Below are positions 40,301-49,213 of a stretch of 64,000 nt of DNA, piece after piece (the first letter of the stretch is position 1; each line of letters starts with the position of its first letter). The stretch lies in contig KN805443.1 of the NCBI GenBank assembly GCA_000818945.1, forward strand, positions 62,290 through 126,289, in the 5' to 3' direction. This DNA comes from Schizochytrium sp. CCTCC M209059. Its lineage: Eukaryota > Sar > Bigyra > Thraustochytrida > Thraustochytriidae. The notes below the pieces were generated by a model. It saw only the letters and a program-made list of their open reading frames with translations, had not been told where the DNA came from and ran no database searches. The position numbers were made by a program, and so were the translations under genes.

Positions 40301-43300
40301 CGGCGCTCGGCCGAGAGCCTTTCTTCCTCAGAGGATGAAGATGAAGACGCGAATGTGTCGCGCCCAACGCGCTCGCGAAGAACTTCTAGTGGTGCTTCAT
40401 CACCAACATATTCGAAAATGAGCAGGCGGTCTCCACGCGGTCCACCTGGATCTCTCGCCAACTTGCTTGCCGCCATTGACAGCGAAGACGAGGGAGAGGA
40501 AGGTGATGGTGAGCACGGAAATGAGTCACACACCAACGACGCAATGAGCGCCTCATCAAAGAGCACTCGCGGACCACCTCGGCGTCGAAAGCTCGTCGGC
40601 TATCTTTCGCAGACGGATGCATCCAGCGTGGGTACGAGCGGGCGACGTCGCTCACGCATCTTGTCCATGACCAGCACCGAACCCGAAAGTGGACAAGAGC
40701 GCGGCTACGGAAGCAGCGCTGGCCTCATGTATGGCAGTGCTGACGATGACGACGACGATGATGACGAAGTGAGCTTTACGGGAGATTGGGACAATCGACT
40801 CTTGGCTGCACTTCACGGAGTTGATGCTCCTTCTGTGCACAAATCGTCTCGTCTCGTCTCGTATGGAAGCGACAATGATGATGCCCGGTGGGCCACTGGC
40901 TCCGATGTGGACGAGAGTGACGGCGATGGTCTTGCCAGCGGTCTCGATACCGACTCAGCCCGTGGAGCTAAATCATCTCCTCAACGTCGATCGGGCTACA
41001 AACACCAAGATTCCTCCTCGCCCAAAGATTTGCCGCCTCGCTCCTCTGGTCGTAGCGTTGATTACCAACAGAAAGAAGCTGCAATCCGAAATCTAGAGGA
41101 TGGCTCGCATAGGGCTCAGACCGTCGGCGAGGAGGACGTCGAATCCAAGGAACCCAAGGATGTCAGCGAAGATTCGGATGAGGCGCGCGAGCGCAAGCTC
41201 CATCGCGTGCTTACGGGCGGGTCTTCGCAGCCCCACGAGATTTCGCATCTTCGCAAGTTTCGCGCCGCTGCTTGGGCCGCTGCCTTTGCTGCGCGCTCGC
41301 GCAGTCCTTCTACGGGTCAAGATGTGGACCGCGCGCAAGAGGGTGTCAAATCTATTGGTGGCAGAAGCAACGTGGACACCACCGTTGCTGGACCCGAGCA
41401 CGCTGCCCAAAAGTCAATGGCGAGCCCTACCGAAGGCGGCACGAGGGCTAAAGAAGAGACCCCGTCTCCATTAGGCCCTTCGCCGCGATCCGCGCAGGAT
41501 CCTCTGTCACGAACGGCGCTTGGTCGATCCACCGCAAAACCGCCCACCACATTGGATCTCATTACCAAGGCCCGCGACGGCCTACGCTCTACATCGCATA
41601 CGCCTCGTTCGGCGTCAAGCGCTATTTCGTCCGGATCGAGTCTGCTCTCGTCATCACGCGAGCCATCTCCCTTGCATGCCGCTGTGGCCTCTGCTGGAGC
41701 GCAGCGAGCGCTCGACGCCAAGGCCTATCTGGACGACCAGGAACGCAAGGCCAAGGGTTCCCCCGAACTCAACGACAACTCGTCGTTGCCTGACGTTGAT
41801 GTTCCCGAAGAAGATGATTCCGAAGTTGACGACATTTCCTTGAACCCGGTTGTACTCGATTCCGGCGACGACATGGACAACAGTAGTACAGACGGCGAAG
41901 AGGATTCGCAGGAAGGCGAGTCCGTCGGCGATAATGAGCTCAGCAAGAATCTAGGACCACATCGATCTTCTCCCAAACCTCTTCCCTCTTCGCTTCCTGC
42001 GTCGTCCGAGACTGCCAACCTGTCTGAAGATGACCATGAAGATGACCAAGGTGAACAAACACGCACGGCGCGTGCCTCGACTGCAATCTCTGTACCGTCG
42101 TCGCGACGCCCATCCCTTCTTCCTTCGGCATTTAGCAAAGACAATGATCTCGGAGAAGATTCTGGTGACGAAGATCTTGACGAAGATCTTGAAGAGGTAG
42201 ACGAGGAACCCTTGGCAGTTGCGGCTTCAATTGCGCGTCAGGATGATGTGGCTCGACAGTCCCATCGCCGAGGATCGCAATTGAGCAGGAGAGACGCTTC
42301 CGAAAGTGACCTCAATGATGAAATGGAGAATAATGGCAATGATGAGGACGAGAGCCTTGCGGGTCTTTCTTTCATGCGTCTTCGGAAAACCTCGACTGAG
42401 GACCTCTTTAGATACAAGAGCCCCAATAACTCCGACGATGAGGCAAGTTTGAGCGATGATGATGATGATCAAGCTGCTCGCGCGGCTGGTCGAGATGATG
42501 CCAAGTCCACTGGCGATGGCGCAAGCGACGCAGGAAGCGAATCGAGCGATACTGAAGACGATGCCGTCTCAAGAATCGACGAAGGCCCTCTTTTGACATG
42601 GTCAAGCGATGCAGATGAAACGCAAGGTCGCGGTCGCGACCGCCCTGCGTACTCGTCTGGTGACGAAACGCCAGAGCCTGAAGCGCCGCCCAAGAAGTTG
42701 TCCCAAGTTCAAAAGATGGCACAAATTCTCGATGATCGCATCAAGGCTGAGGAGTCGTCATCGGACGATGAAGATGAAGACGAGCCCAAGGATAAGGAAT
42801 ATGTTGGTCCTCTACTTGGATCAGACAACCCGCAGCGCGTTCGCACCGCATCAGAAATCGAAGAGGATGACTATCTGAGGCTTGAGGAGCTTCGTGACGA
42901 GGCACAACGCCGGCGACGACAGGAAAAGGAAGACCAAGCTCGTCAGGAACGTGTCAATAGCAACACCGAAAGTATCAAGACGCATTCTCTGGAAAATACG
43001 AGCGACGATGATTCCGCGTTGCGGATGAGCAGCATCGAATCGTCTGTGGCTGGCGATCAAGGTGCCGGCGAGCAAGAGCCTGAGGACGTTTCAACCAAGT
43101 ATGGCCCTGATTTGGCTCGCGACCGGTCTCTTTCACGTTCTCAGGATGGAGGTGATCGAAGCGTGGCTCAGAGCACGGGTGATCAAGAGCACGAAGACTA
43201 TGCTACACAACAGTCGGCTGCGCATCAAGTCCAAGAGTCGAACTACGACAACAACGACGACGACGACGACGAAGAAGAAGAAGAAGAAGAAGAAGAAGAA

Positions 43301-44935
43301 GAAGAGGTCCAGCCACGGAAACGCATTTTGCCTTCCACACTCCGCTATCCACTCTCTGCATCCGAAGATGAGGATAGCGCGAGCAGTTCAGACAACGAGG
43401 ACTATCTTGCTCTGAACAACGAGAATGTCGAGAATAAGGATGACGAAGATGAGGATGCGGAGAGTGAGGATGAAAAGGATGGCACTGCTGACGCTATCGG
43501 GCAAGAAGATATGGCGATTTTGAACCAAGGTGCTGCGGATGAGCCGATCGACGTACTTTCCAGCACGGTTGAACGGGAGGATTCTGCCTCAGAAGTGAGC
43601 GCGGAATCCCCAGACGAGGAAGAAGCGCGACCTGTTGGAACTGTGGTCGTGGGCGATAGTCGTAGACCACGCGTAGATACCGCCCGTGACGAAGACGCCA
43701 AGAGCGAGGTGTCCATCTCCTCCAGTGATCACAGCATTGCCGATGATTCTGCAAAATTCGTGAACCCTTTATTTTCACAGGAAAACGATGACATGCAGCA
43801 GCCAAACCAGGGCATTCAAGCAAAGTATCCTGACCGCGAGCGTGGTCAAACATCCCAAGCTGATGAAGGCATGGAAAGTGAAAGCGAAGCCAGCGACGTC
43901 GTCGACGACGACGATGACGATGACGACGCAATTGCGATGGATCCGGGAATGTCACTGATTGCGGCCAAAGCCCGCAGGACAGCTAGACGTCTCAGGCGGG
44001 AGCCCTCAATTGCCGAATCAAGCGATCCAGGCTCCGAGCACGAAGACTTGAACTTTTCAGATGACCAAGAAAATGCAGAGGACGAAGATGAAGAAGACGT
44101 GATGCACATGCCACGCGCTAGAGGGAAGAATTATTCGACGCATGGCGAGTACCTTTCTGGTGAGGACCTGTCGTCTGATGAAGATGAAGAGGTCAAAAGT
44201 GTCGCGGAGGACAGTATCGTAAATGCCCCGCAAGATCGCTCCCGCCATGGATCCGTGGAAAATGAAGATGAAGATAGTGCCTCTGAGGATGAACACTATG
44301 CGCAAGAGGAAACCAATTCGGTGTCAACCTCAAAGAGTGCGCGCGAAAAAGAGGATATAGCTCCTCGCAAGGAGACGCACGGCCGTAGCGCGTTCGCCAC
44401 CTCGCCGCGAGAGACGACCTCGGAGGCGAACGATAGCGACGTTGAATTTTCGGACGTTGAAGCTGATTCAGACAGGGGTGAAATCCGGATCACGCAGACA
44501 ACTAAAAGAGTTACGACTTACATGGCAGCGGGGGAGCGCACCTCGTGGTCGTCGATTGCGGACGCGACGCTTGTTCACGACGCCAAGGTGCGTGCAAGCT
44601 TTATTGACGGGACTACTTCGGACATGGATGAAGTTTCGGACACGGATGACGAAATTCGCGCGCAGCGCACGCGAGTCGCGGCCCGATTGGCCGGACGAAG
44701 GCTTGATGGTCATGACGATTCGGCCGATGATTCGGCCGATTGCATCATTAGCAGAAAAGTACGCAAAACGCATGCCTGGCACGTGGAGAGCGATTCGTCA
44801 ATGGACTCGTACCCCTCAACGGACGATCGCATATCTCGCGGTAAGCCCGCTACTCGGAGGTCACGGCCGTCTGCTCGTGCCCGCGCTCTCGTTGCGCGGG
44901 AGATTGCCAAAGGAATTCAAGGCGAATACGAATGA
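37334..44935 (+). CDS. Giant acidic low-complexity protein with SAM domain and WW-like motif
   Basis: 2533 residues. The N-terminus is basic (RNLRNLKRGPKRMGKSISKR then FKRKKK), membrane- or nucleic-acid-binding in character. About 194-228 is WW-like (a Trp, a YFVNKTTGDRVWTRP strand pair). About 296-354 is a SAM domain (ISDLLKAIKMEEHIPKF, LLYLQNEHLEEMGFKMGERV, KLMRIIRLMRGIP), a fold used for protein-protein or polymer assembly. The remaining about 2150 residues are overwhelmingly Asp/Glu/Ser with SDDEDE and SESESE runs, typical CK2-type substrates, and scattered RRRS-type basic patches. The last 100 residues turn basic (RLAGRRL, RSRPSARARALVAREIAKG). No transmembrane segment or known enzyme. 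I start at the first ATG (37334); the upstream frame is only GC-rich repeat. No intron is needed. Confidence 0.85.
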   Translation: MVRLRGGSRGAGSSSASGSASAGGGARASTAVSTHNEKKDSALAVLRRNMSRNLRNLKRGPKRMGKSISKRFKRKKKDANDEGAGEEEDNNDNNNDTQTRTPSLAASTARTSRASPTSATSASARDARRQSMARSTLRRNESQERDAKGAKFGVGVKNQKVDDDDDEDDEDDEDDEDEDDEEKDDIPDDPSTKAKLDIWISNKDASTNDRYFVNKTTGDRVWTRPEGSSVVIINGESVAKVAQGHSKGDVVPTTSRIDRNNSVELMDSTKIAVHDTLKGLRDSALNVDSLARADIHSISDLLKAIKMEEHIPKFQAEDITLAELLYLQNEHLEEMGFKMGERVKLMRIIRLMRGIPVDDDDIDLSPRSKKLRGVRISDQVSMRHFKTSSRERRKSDGSRTDTSDEETEDDDDMPGGFRDELVQRSAHPSASDESEAETDSETELEADAPRTSTARGNCTDNDKDDNRRRASSDESLESMSGEEEEDGSGEDDSDASNHEDEDEDEDEDEDKADDDDRRKTRKDAADVDDHDEEAAAYMAKAARQGPSFVNLSGSKKGSKMMSNESDDEEDSNADSQSEAEDEEGMSSKKLSAPRKRSVSHSSSGSSGSSSEESDSDEEEEDEDEKSASEKQAERAARLKAKYKASLDDGSSDEEDQEADDEVKTAKGSQTIKKDHNEDDESDSDSGSESDAQDVTGKKRGTAAIGHARNDDDESEAMKSDDDDDDEADEADEEGSQMKKKHQSRHGLRDGSDSESESENENDKEDRRQGAAVKSKESDGDESGDESDGEFQVGEHSESMSFPKADNESDDDVSSDSSHSQSDSDADKEEEEDKREDNDVVEDGNGRRHLKEKPRAKTAADERSESESESESDSENDSENDSDKDASADEEHAASHHESGHTKPKTDAANEEEEEDADHAGLVPMAFGSDSEDSSEQSSVASQAEKFEARGNAESESDIDDDGAHEQLATRTSPRSLSKGGFFSRRKHRHRRSAESLSSSEDEDEDANVSRPTRSRRTSSGASSPTYSKMSRRSPRGPPGSLANLLAAIDSEDEGEEGDGEHGNESHTNDAMSASSKSTRGPPRRRKLVGYLSQTDASSVGTSGRRRSRILSMTSTEPESGQERGYGSSAGLMYGSADDDDDDDDEVSFTGDWDNRLLAALHGVDAPSVHKSSRLVSYGSDNDDARWATGSDVDESDGDGLASGLDTDSARGAKSSPQRRSGYKHQDSSSPKDLPPRSSGRSVDYQQKEAAIRNLEDGSHRAQTVGEEDVESKEPKDVSEDSDEARERKLHRVLTGGSSQPHEISHLRKFRAAAWAAAFAARSRSPSTGQDVDRAQEGVKSIGGRSNVDTTVAGPEHAAQKSMASPTEGGTRAKEETPSPLGPSPRSAQDPLSRTALGRSTAKPPTTLDLITKARDGLRSTSHTPRSASSAISSGSSLLSSSREPSPLHAAVASAGAQRALDAKAYLDDQERKAKGSPELNDNSSLPDVDVPEEDDSEVDDISLNPVVLDSGDDMDNSSTDGEEDSQEGESVGDNELSKNLGPHRSSPKPLPSSLPASSETANLSEDDHEDDQGEQTRTARASTAISVPSSRRPSLLPSAFSKDNDLGEDSGDEDLDEDLEEVDEEPLAVAASIARQDDVARQSHRRGSQLSRRDASESDLNDEMENNGNDEDESLAGLSFMRLRKTSTEDLFRYKSPNNSDDEASLSDDDDDQAARAAGRDDAKSTGDGASDAGSESSDTEDDAVSRIDEGPLLTWSSDADETQGRGRDRPAYSSGDETPEPEAPPKKLSQVQKMAQILDDRIKAEESSSDDEDEDEPKDKEYVGPLLGSDNPQRVRTASEIEEDDYLRLEELRDEAQRRRRQEKEDQARQERVNSNTESIKTHSLENTSDDDSALRMSSIESSVAGDQGAGEQEPEDVSTKYGPDLARDRSLSRSQDGGDRSVAQSTGDQEHEDYATQQSAAHQVQESNYDNNDDDDDEEEEEEEEEEEEVQPRKRILPSTLRYPLSASEDEDSASSSDNEDYLALNNENVENKDDEDEDAESEDEKDGTADAIGQEDMAILNQGAADEPIDVLSSTVEREDSASEVSAESPDEEEARPVGTVVVGDSRRPRVDTARDEDAKSEVSISSSDHSIADDSAKFVNPLFSQENDDMQQPNQGIQAKYPDRERGQTSQADEGMESESEASDVVDDDDDDDDAIAMDPGMSLIAAKARRTARRLRREPSIAESSDPGSEHEDLNFSDDQENAEDEDEEDVMHMPRARGKNYSTHGEYLSGEDLSSDEDEEVKSVAEDSIVNAPQDRSRHGSVENEDEDSASEDEHYAQEETNSVSTSKSAREKEDIAPRKETHGRSAFATSPRETTSEANDSDVEFSDVEADSDRGEIRITQTTKRVTTYMAAGERTSWSSIADATLVHDAKVRASFIDGTTSDMDEVSDTDDEIRAQRTRVAARLAGRRLDGHDDSADDSADCIISRKVRKTHAWHVESDSSMDSYPSTDDRISRGKPATRRSRPSARARALVAREIAKGIQGEYE

Positions 44936-45154
44936 CTTGTTTTGTAGAGAGATTTATCGTTTGATCATCAACATCAACATCATCATTATTATTATCATGT
45001 GACTTGGTCTGAGCTCAGCTGCCGCGGGCTCGCTTTCGTCCATAGAGCAGTCTGCAATATTCTGCTTTTCGTTAATGTATACCCATGCTTGGGTCGACCG
45101 TCATGCGAGTTTCAATGCAGCTGTAAATGAAGCAGACCCAAGAAGCCAACCCTG

Positions 45155-46219
45155 ATGGACGAAGCATGGGCCGACGACTTTGACGAGGAGGCCGAGGCCG
45201 AAGCAGAGGCAGAAGCCGAGGCGGCAGCTGCCGCGCGCGGTGTTGCCAGCAGCTCGGGTTCCAGCCCGGCGCAATCTTTAGTCGCCAGACAGCAGCAAGA
45301 TGGCAGCGACCAGGGACTCGCTCATGCTCGTGGTCCACTCCCGGACCCTGCCTTCGGGAACTCGCGCAGCGCAGGTGCCCTCGGCGCGATAGATGACTTT
45401 GACGAAGATGCAGAGGCAGAGGCAGAGGCAGAAGCGGAGGCCGCCGCCGCCGCAGCTGCAGCTGCAGCTGCAGCTGGGTCCGCGCCGTCAGAGAGTGCGC
45501 CACCGTCTCGTGAGGGCCTTGACGCCGCAGAGCGTCGCGATGGAAGGCGTTGCCAAGAATGCGGGTCCATGTCGTTGGACCAGCGCATGCTGACGACCTT
45601 CGATGAGGCCATCTGCACAACATGCAAGATTGAGAACCCTGCGTACAAGACGCTGACCAAAACAAACGCTAAAAGCGACTATCTCCTGGCCGACGACGAC
45701 CTGTATAACCTCAGTTTCCTGGTGACCTCGAATCCCCGTCGCATGGGCTGGTCGATGATGAAACTGTACTTGACGAAGCAAGTCGAAGCTCGTTCGATGG
45801 AGCGATGGGGAACCGTAGAGGCTCGCGAAGCAGAACGTGAGCGCCGTGCTTTGGATCGTGCGAAAAAGCGCCAACTGCGCGCGAAGAAGGCATTTGAGGG
45901 CGCGATTTCTGGCGAAGCAGATGACGTATTTCAGCGCAACATCAGTAAATTGCGCGGCGAGGTGCGCGGTGACAAGGTCGATAGCGTGGACAAGAGCAAT
46001 AGCAGCTCGAAGCGTCGGCAAAAGCCAGAAGCTAGTGAAAGCGAGAGCAGCAAACGAAAGAAGACGACGAAGAAGAAGAAGTCCCAAAACTTTGTCCCGC
46101 GCAACGAAAGGTATCATCAACACACATTTGGACCGTCCAAACCTATTGCAACCGGTAGCGACATTCACGTAAAGTCGTGCACAGAGTGTGGTCTTGACGT
46201 TCAATTCGAAAGCCTTTGA
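45155..46219 (+). CDS. XPA: XPA/Rad14 nucleotide excision repair protein
   Basis: Damage-verification scaffold of nucleotide excision repair. Zinc finger at about 133-157 (CQECGSMSLDQRML, then CTTCK). The DNA-binding core follows: TKTNAKSDYLLADDDL, PRRMGWSMMKLYLTKQV, RWGTVEAREAERERRALDRA. The C-terminus carries a second Cys pair (KSCTECGLDVQFESL) after a Lys-rich segment (KRKKTTKKKKSQNF). 354 residues against about 270 in human. The surplus is an N-terminal region with two acidic/Ala blocks (DDFDEEAEAEA... and DDFDEDAEAEA...). ATG at 45155 is the first in frame. AATAAA at 46308. Confidence 0.96.
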   Translation: MDEAWADDFDEEAEAEAEAEAEAAAAARGVASSSGSSPAQSLVARQQQDGSDQGLAHARGPLPDPAFGNSRSAGALGAIDDFDEDAEAEAEAEAEAAAAAAAAAAAAGSAPSESAPPSREGLDAAERRDGRRCQECGSMSLDQRMLTTFDEAICTTCKIENPAYKTLTKTNAKSDYLLADDDLYNLSFLVTSNPRRMGWSMMKLYLTKQVEARSMERWGTVEAREAERERRALDRAKKRQLRAKKAFEGAISGEADDVFQRNISKLRGEVRGDKVDSVDKSNSSSKRRQKPEASESESSKRKKTTKKKKSQNFVPRNERYHQHTFGPSKPIATGSDIHVKSCTECGLDVQFESL

Positions 46220-46562
46220 TAACTGTACTGTATTTTTCATCTCGGACATGGTGAAAGAAAACAGAAGGAAACATGGATAGTAAAGGTAAGAAAAAATTGG
46301 GGAGGGGAATAAAGAGCCGCGTGTCACGCGCCAGATGAGACTCACTCATCCTTGGTCAACGAGCAAAGAGAAGGCATTCTGGCCTCTTACTTGCGTGGCG
46401 GGAGCTTTCAGAGTGAGGTGAGGAAAGGGGATAGATGCGTCAAGAATAGGCGAAGTGACGACGCTTGATGCTCTGCGCGCGCGCGAGAGAGAGAGATACT
46501 ATAAAGGAAAACACGGGAAGATCAGAGCTGAGGGGAGTGTCGGAAGCGAGTTGCTTGCTCTC
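46220..46562. other. Convergent 3' region, XPA (+) versus small Ser/Arg ORF (-)
   Basis: 343 bp. If the small ORF is spliced at its 3' end (see that entry), a further exon would lie here; I cannot place it. Confidence 0.4.
46308..46313 (+). terminator. Poly(A) signal AATAAA after XPA
   Basis: AATAAA about 90 nt after the XPA stop codon. Confidence 0.4.
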
Positions 46563-46844
46563 TCACCAGGTGATGGACTCGCGCTTAAAGTCGTGCGGGT
46601 TCAAGATGCTACTCTTGCGAACGGAGGTCCGAGCGCGGGCCCTCAATTGATCTTCCAGGGAGCGGCCCTCCTCTTCAAAATAATCTCTGACGGGCGCCAC
46701 TTCGGCCTGCTCGATCTCCATGCGGGCCTGCTCCGCCTTGAGGGCCTGTGCAAGGTCAGTGCTGCCCGTCCGGAGCGACAGCTTTCTCGAGAGCGACGTG
46801 CGCGAGAGCGACTTGCGCGAGAGCGACTTACGGAGTCGCTCCAT
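46563..46844 (-). CDS. Small hypothetical protein with tandem KSLSR motifs
   Basis: 93 residues from the first ATG (46844): MERLRKSLSRKSLSRTSLSR, then a charged helix (ALKAEQARMEIEQAEVAPV) and a basic end (RARTSVRKSSILNPHDFKRE). The RKSLSR units look like basophilic-kinase (PKA/CaMK-type) sites. The frame continues open upstream to 47192 with Ser-rich sequence but without an ATG, so a spliced first exon is possible. At the 3' end TGGTGAGAG could be a splice donor (46565-46570), so the stop at 46563 may not be the true end. Function not recognised. Confidence 0.45.
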   Translation of the reverse strand: MERLRKSLSRKSLSRTSLSRKLSLRTGSTDLAQALKAEQARMEIEQAEVAPVRDYFEEEGRSLEDQLRARARTSVRKSSILNPHDFKRESITW

Positions 46845-46910
46845 CTTATTATTCAATCTGTTGTGGTCGCTGGCGCTCCTCGTGCCGCTCGCTTCGTCTC
46901 GCGCGGTCAC

Positions 46911-46943
<33 letters not shown>

Positions 46944-47483
46944 GAGCACGCGTGCCGCCGAGGATGAAAGATGGAAATGGATCGGGACGCTCCGGTCCTG
47001 CTCCGCCCGCTCTTCGTCGCTGTCGCCGCCGCCGCCGCCGCAGGAGGCGCCCTGTTTTGCTTCAAGGCTGCGCGCGGAGAGCTCGCCGTCGCCGCGCCGC
47101 GTCTCGCCCGTGTACCGTTTCTGCCGAGCGCTGCAGCGGCGGACTCGGGTGCCGGAGCAGAAGCCCCCGCTCGCCAGCGGGGCACGCGCCAAGTTAGGCC
47201 CACCTTAATTCATCTTGTTCGAGGGTTCTTTCGAAAGGTGAAATTTAAGGTGGCTGTAGAAGTGGGTGTGCAGGTTTACAATAGTGTCCGCAATACCGTC
47301 GATTTGAAGATAAGTGAGCGGCATCGGCCAATGAAGATAGCAAGATTATAGTTGTTGCAGGGCATTTTGGGGGACTGATGATTGGAAATTATGTTCAAGA
47401 GGAGGGGAAAAAAAAAAGACAAAAACGGCAAAAGAAGAAGCTATCCATTGTGATCTTTATCGTCTCTGTCAGGGATAAAGAAG
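46845..47483. other. Intergenic region upstream of the small ORF and 3' of GRASP
   Basis: 639 bp with GCT/GCC triplet repeats (about 46912-46940, 47020-47042). GGTGAAATTTAAGGTGGCTG-type sequence near 47236 is not assigned. No supported gene. Confidence 0.4.
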
Positions 47484-48869
47484 CTAGCTGTCCTGGTCAT
47501 CGTCGAGGGTGGGTAGACGCTCGAAATTACCCCGGCTGCATTTGCAGAGCACGACAGCGTTGTTTGCGAGTTTCCAGTCAAGCTCAAGCACAACACCGCC
47601 TTTGTCATCTTCGCCAAGGATTTCGCCGTAACCTGCTTGCGTCGAGACTTCGTGACGCACCCAACGCGCACGAGTGCCGCGCTCAGATCGAAAGTAGTCC
47701 TCCACGGTTTCTACAATGTCCGAGTCGTCCTTTGCAAGCGACATGGACAGTGATGCCATACTAACGGGCCTGTACGTGCCCAGCGAATCGCGCACGTCGT
47801 TCGGGATCATATGGGACTGTCCGAGTCCAATGTCACACCCAAGTCTGCGTCATAAAAGAAAATAATATACGAAGGGCCCCACACAACCATTCATCTTGTC
47901 AGTATTCTACTATTGATCTCGATTCATCATCAGCCCTATACTCATTCTCTCTCTCTCTCTCTCTTTCTTTGCTTTGTGTGCGCGCTCGCTTCCTCATTCT
48001 CTTTCATTCACTTACAAACCTTCTCCGGACCAAAGACTTGTTGGCTTTACCTGGACGATGCGCACAGTATCTGCAACACTCGAGTACACAAAAAGGTTGA
48101 GATGCTTGTCAAGCGCACGGCGTACCGTTGCCACGAGGGCTGCGCTCGATCGAAACGGTTGACCGTAAATGGTCCCAAGGATGAAGTCGCTGTGCGATTG
48201 CAGACCCGAACGCAACGCGGGCGATCCACCCTGAATATCCATTACGCGCACAACATCTCGCATGCAATCCGTATATGTATCATACGAGAGTCGAACGCCA
48301 GCAAGATCGTTGCGTCGTCCCCAGCGTTTGCTTGGCGTAAACACAACCTCGCGAAGACTACGATTCTTGCAATTGTACACTGTGAGCCGAAGAGGTTGGC
48401 CTTCCGAGGCAACAACAAGGCGTTGGAAGCTCTCTTCGTTCCACTCGACAACATCGACGGCCACAAGGTCCACCTCACCAGCCCGAACGATAAAGTCGAA
48501 CCAAGGTACAAGGCCCGACTTGCCTAGCGGGCTTCCCGGTGATATGACCAGCACTCGGTACGCGTGAGCGCGTCTGTACAAGAGCTCAACGATGCGTTCT
48601 GGTGCTCCGCACCTGTTGCTTATGAGCGTGCGCGCATTGCTCCCCACGGGAGCTGCTGCTGCAGCAGCAGCGGCAGCTGGAGCAGCGTGCTCTGGCGTCT
48701 TCTGTTTGGTCTTGATCGCCTCTTGCACCTCGGCTGCCTTATCTTGCTGCTTCGGCTGCTTCCCCGTCTGCTGCTCCTTTGGCTGCTGCTGCTGCTGCTG
48801 CTGCTGCTCAGACTGCGGCTGTTGCTCCGGCTCAAGCTTGTTCTGTTCGCTCTCGCTGCTGCCCGTCAT
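47484..48869 (-). CDS. Golgi reassembly-stacking protein (GRASP55/65 family)
   Basis: Golgi tethering and unconventional-secretion factor with tandem GRASP-type PDZ domains. Exon 1 (48016-48869): N-terminal Gln/Ala-rich extension, then PDZ1 (AYRVLVISPGSPLGKSGLVP, WFDFIVRAGEVDL, EVVFTPSKRWG) and PDZ2 (VRVMDIQGGSPALRSGLQSH, SDFILG, VQVKPTSLWSGEG). Exon 2 (47484-47844) continues LGCDIGLGQSHMIP, the family's LGCxIGYGxLHRIP. The 171-bp intron has GGTTT|GTAAGT and GACGCAG|ACTT. 404 residues. The start ATG at 48869 gives MTGSSESEQ, without the Gly2 that is myristoylated in animal GRASPs. The C-terminal about 90 residues (LAKDDSDIVETVEDYF) are lineage-specific. Confidence 0.93.
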
Positions 48870-49213
48870 TTTCTTCGCGTCGCCTAGCCCTCGCTCCCCC
48901 GCTCGCCCGTTCGCCCGCACGTATCGAATCCTTTTCAGGTTTGACCTATTGTGCGATGCGACCTGCGTCACAGTGGTAGTATAACCGGTAAAACTTACTA
49001 CCTGCGGCAACACGAGGACGAGGTCTACGAGAAAAACTTGCGCTTCGTACAGCGCGGCAAGATGCTGTTTCCTAGGCGGGGAACAATGCCCGGGGCCAAA
49101 GGAGAGCGCATCCAGACAGCTTTTATGGTGAAGATTTGAAGGAGTTACGATTCTTCTTAACTTTATTAGTTAAACCAAGACGACAAGATCGCGAGGGTGC
49201 TTTTCATGTAATC
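48870..49213. other. Region upstream of GRASP with a coding-like plus-strand fragment
   Basis: 344 bp. A plus-strand frame from 48945 to 49139 reads TGKTYYLRQHEDEVYEKNLR, then FVQRGKMLFPRRGTMPGAKG and ends at a TGA. It looks translated but lacks an ATG ahead of the conserved-looking part and overlaps the GRASP promoter. Could be a last exon or a relic. No family recognised. Confidence 0.3.
49162..49167 (-). terminator. Poly(A) signal AATAAA (minus strand)
   Basis: AATAAA on the minus strand 47 nt after the stop of the HNH-like ORF, supporting that ORF as a transcribed gene. Confidence 0.35.

Noticed and set aside
38096..40367. Long minus-strand ORFs opposite the giant acidic gene
   Set aside because: Asp/Glu/Ser codons read antisense as Val/Phe/Ser/Arg runs without stops. 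Low-complexity shadows only.
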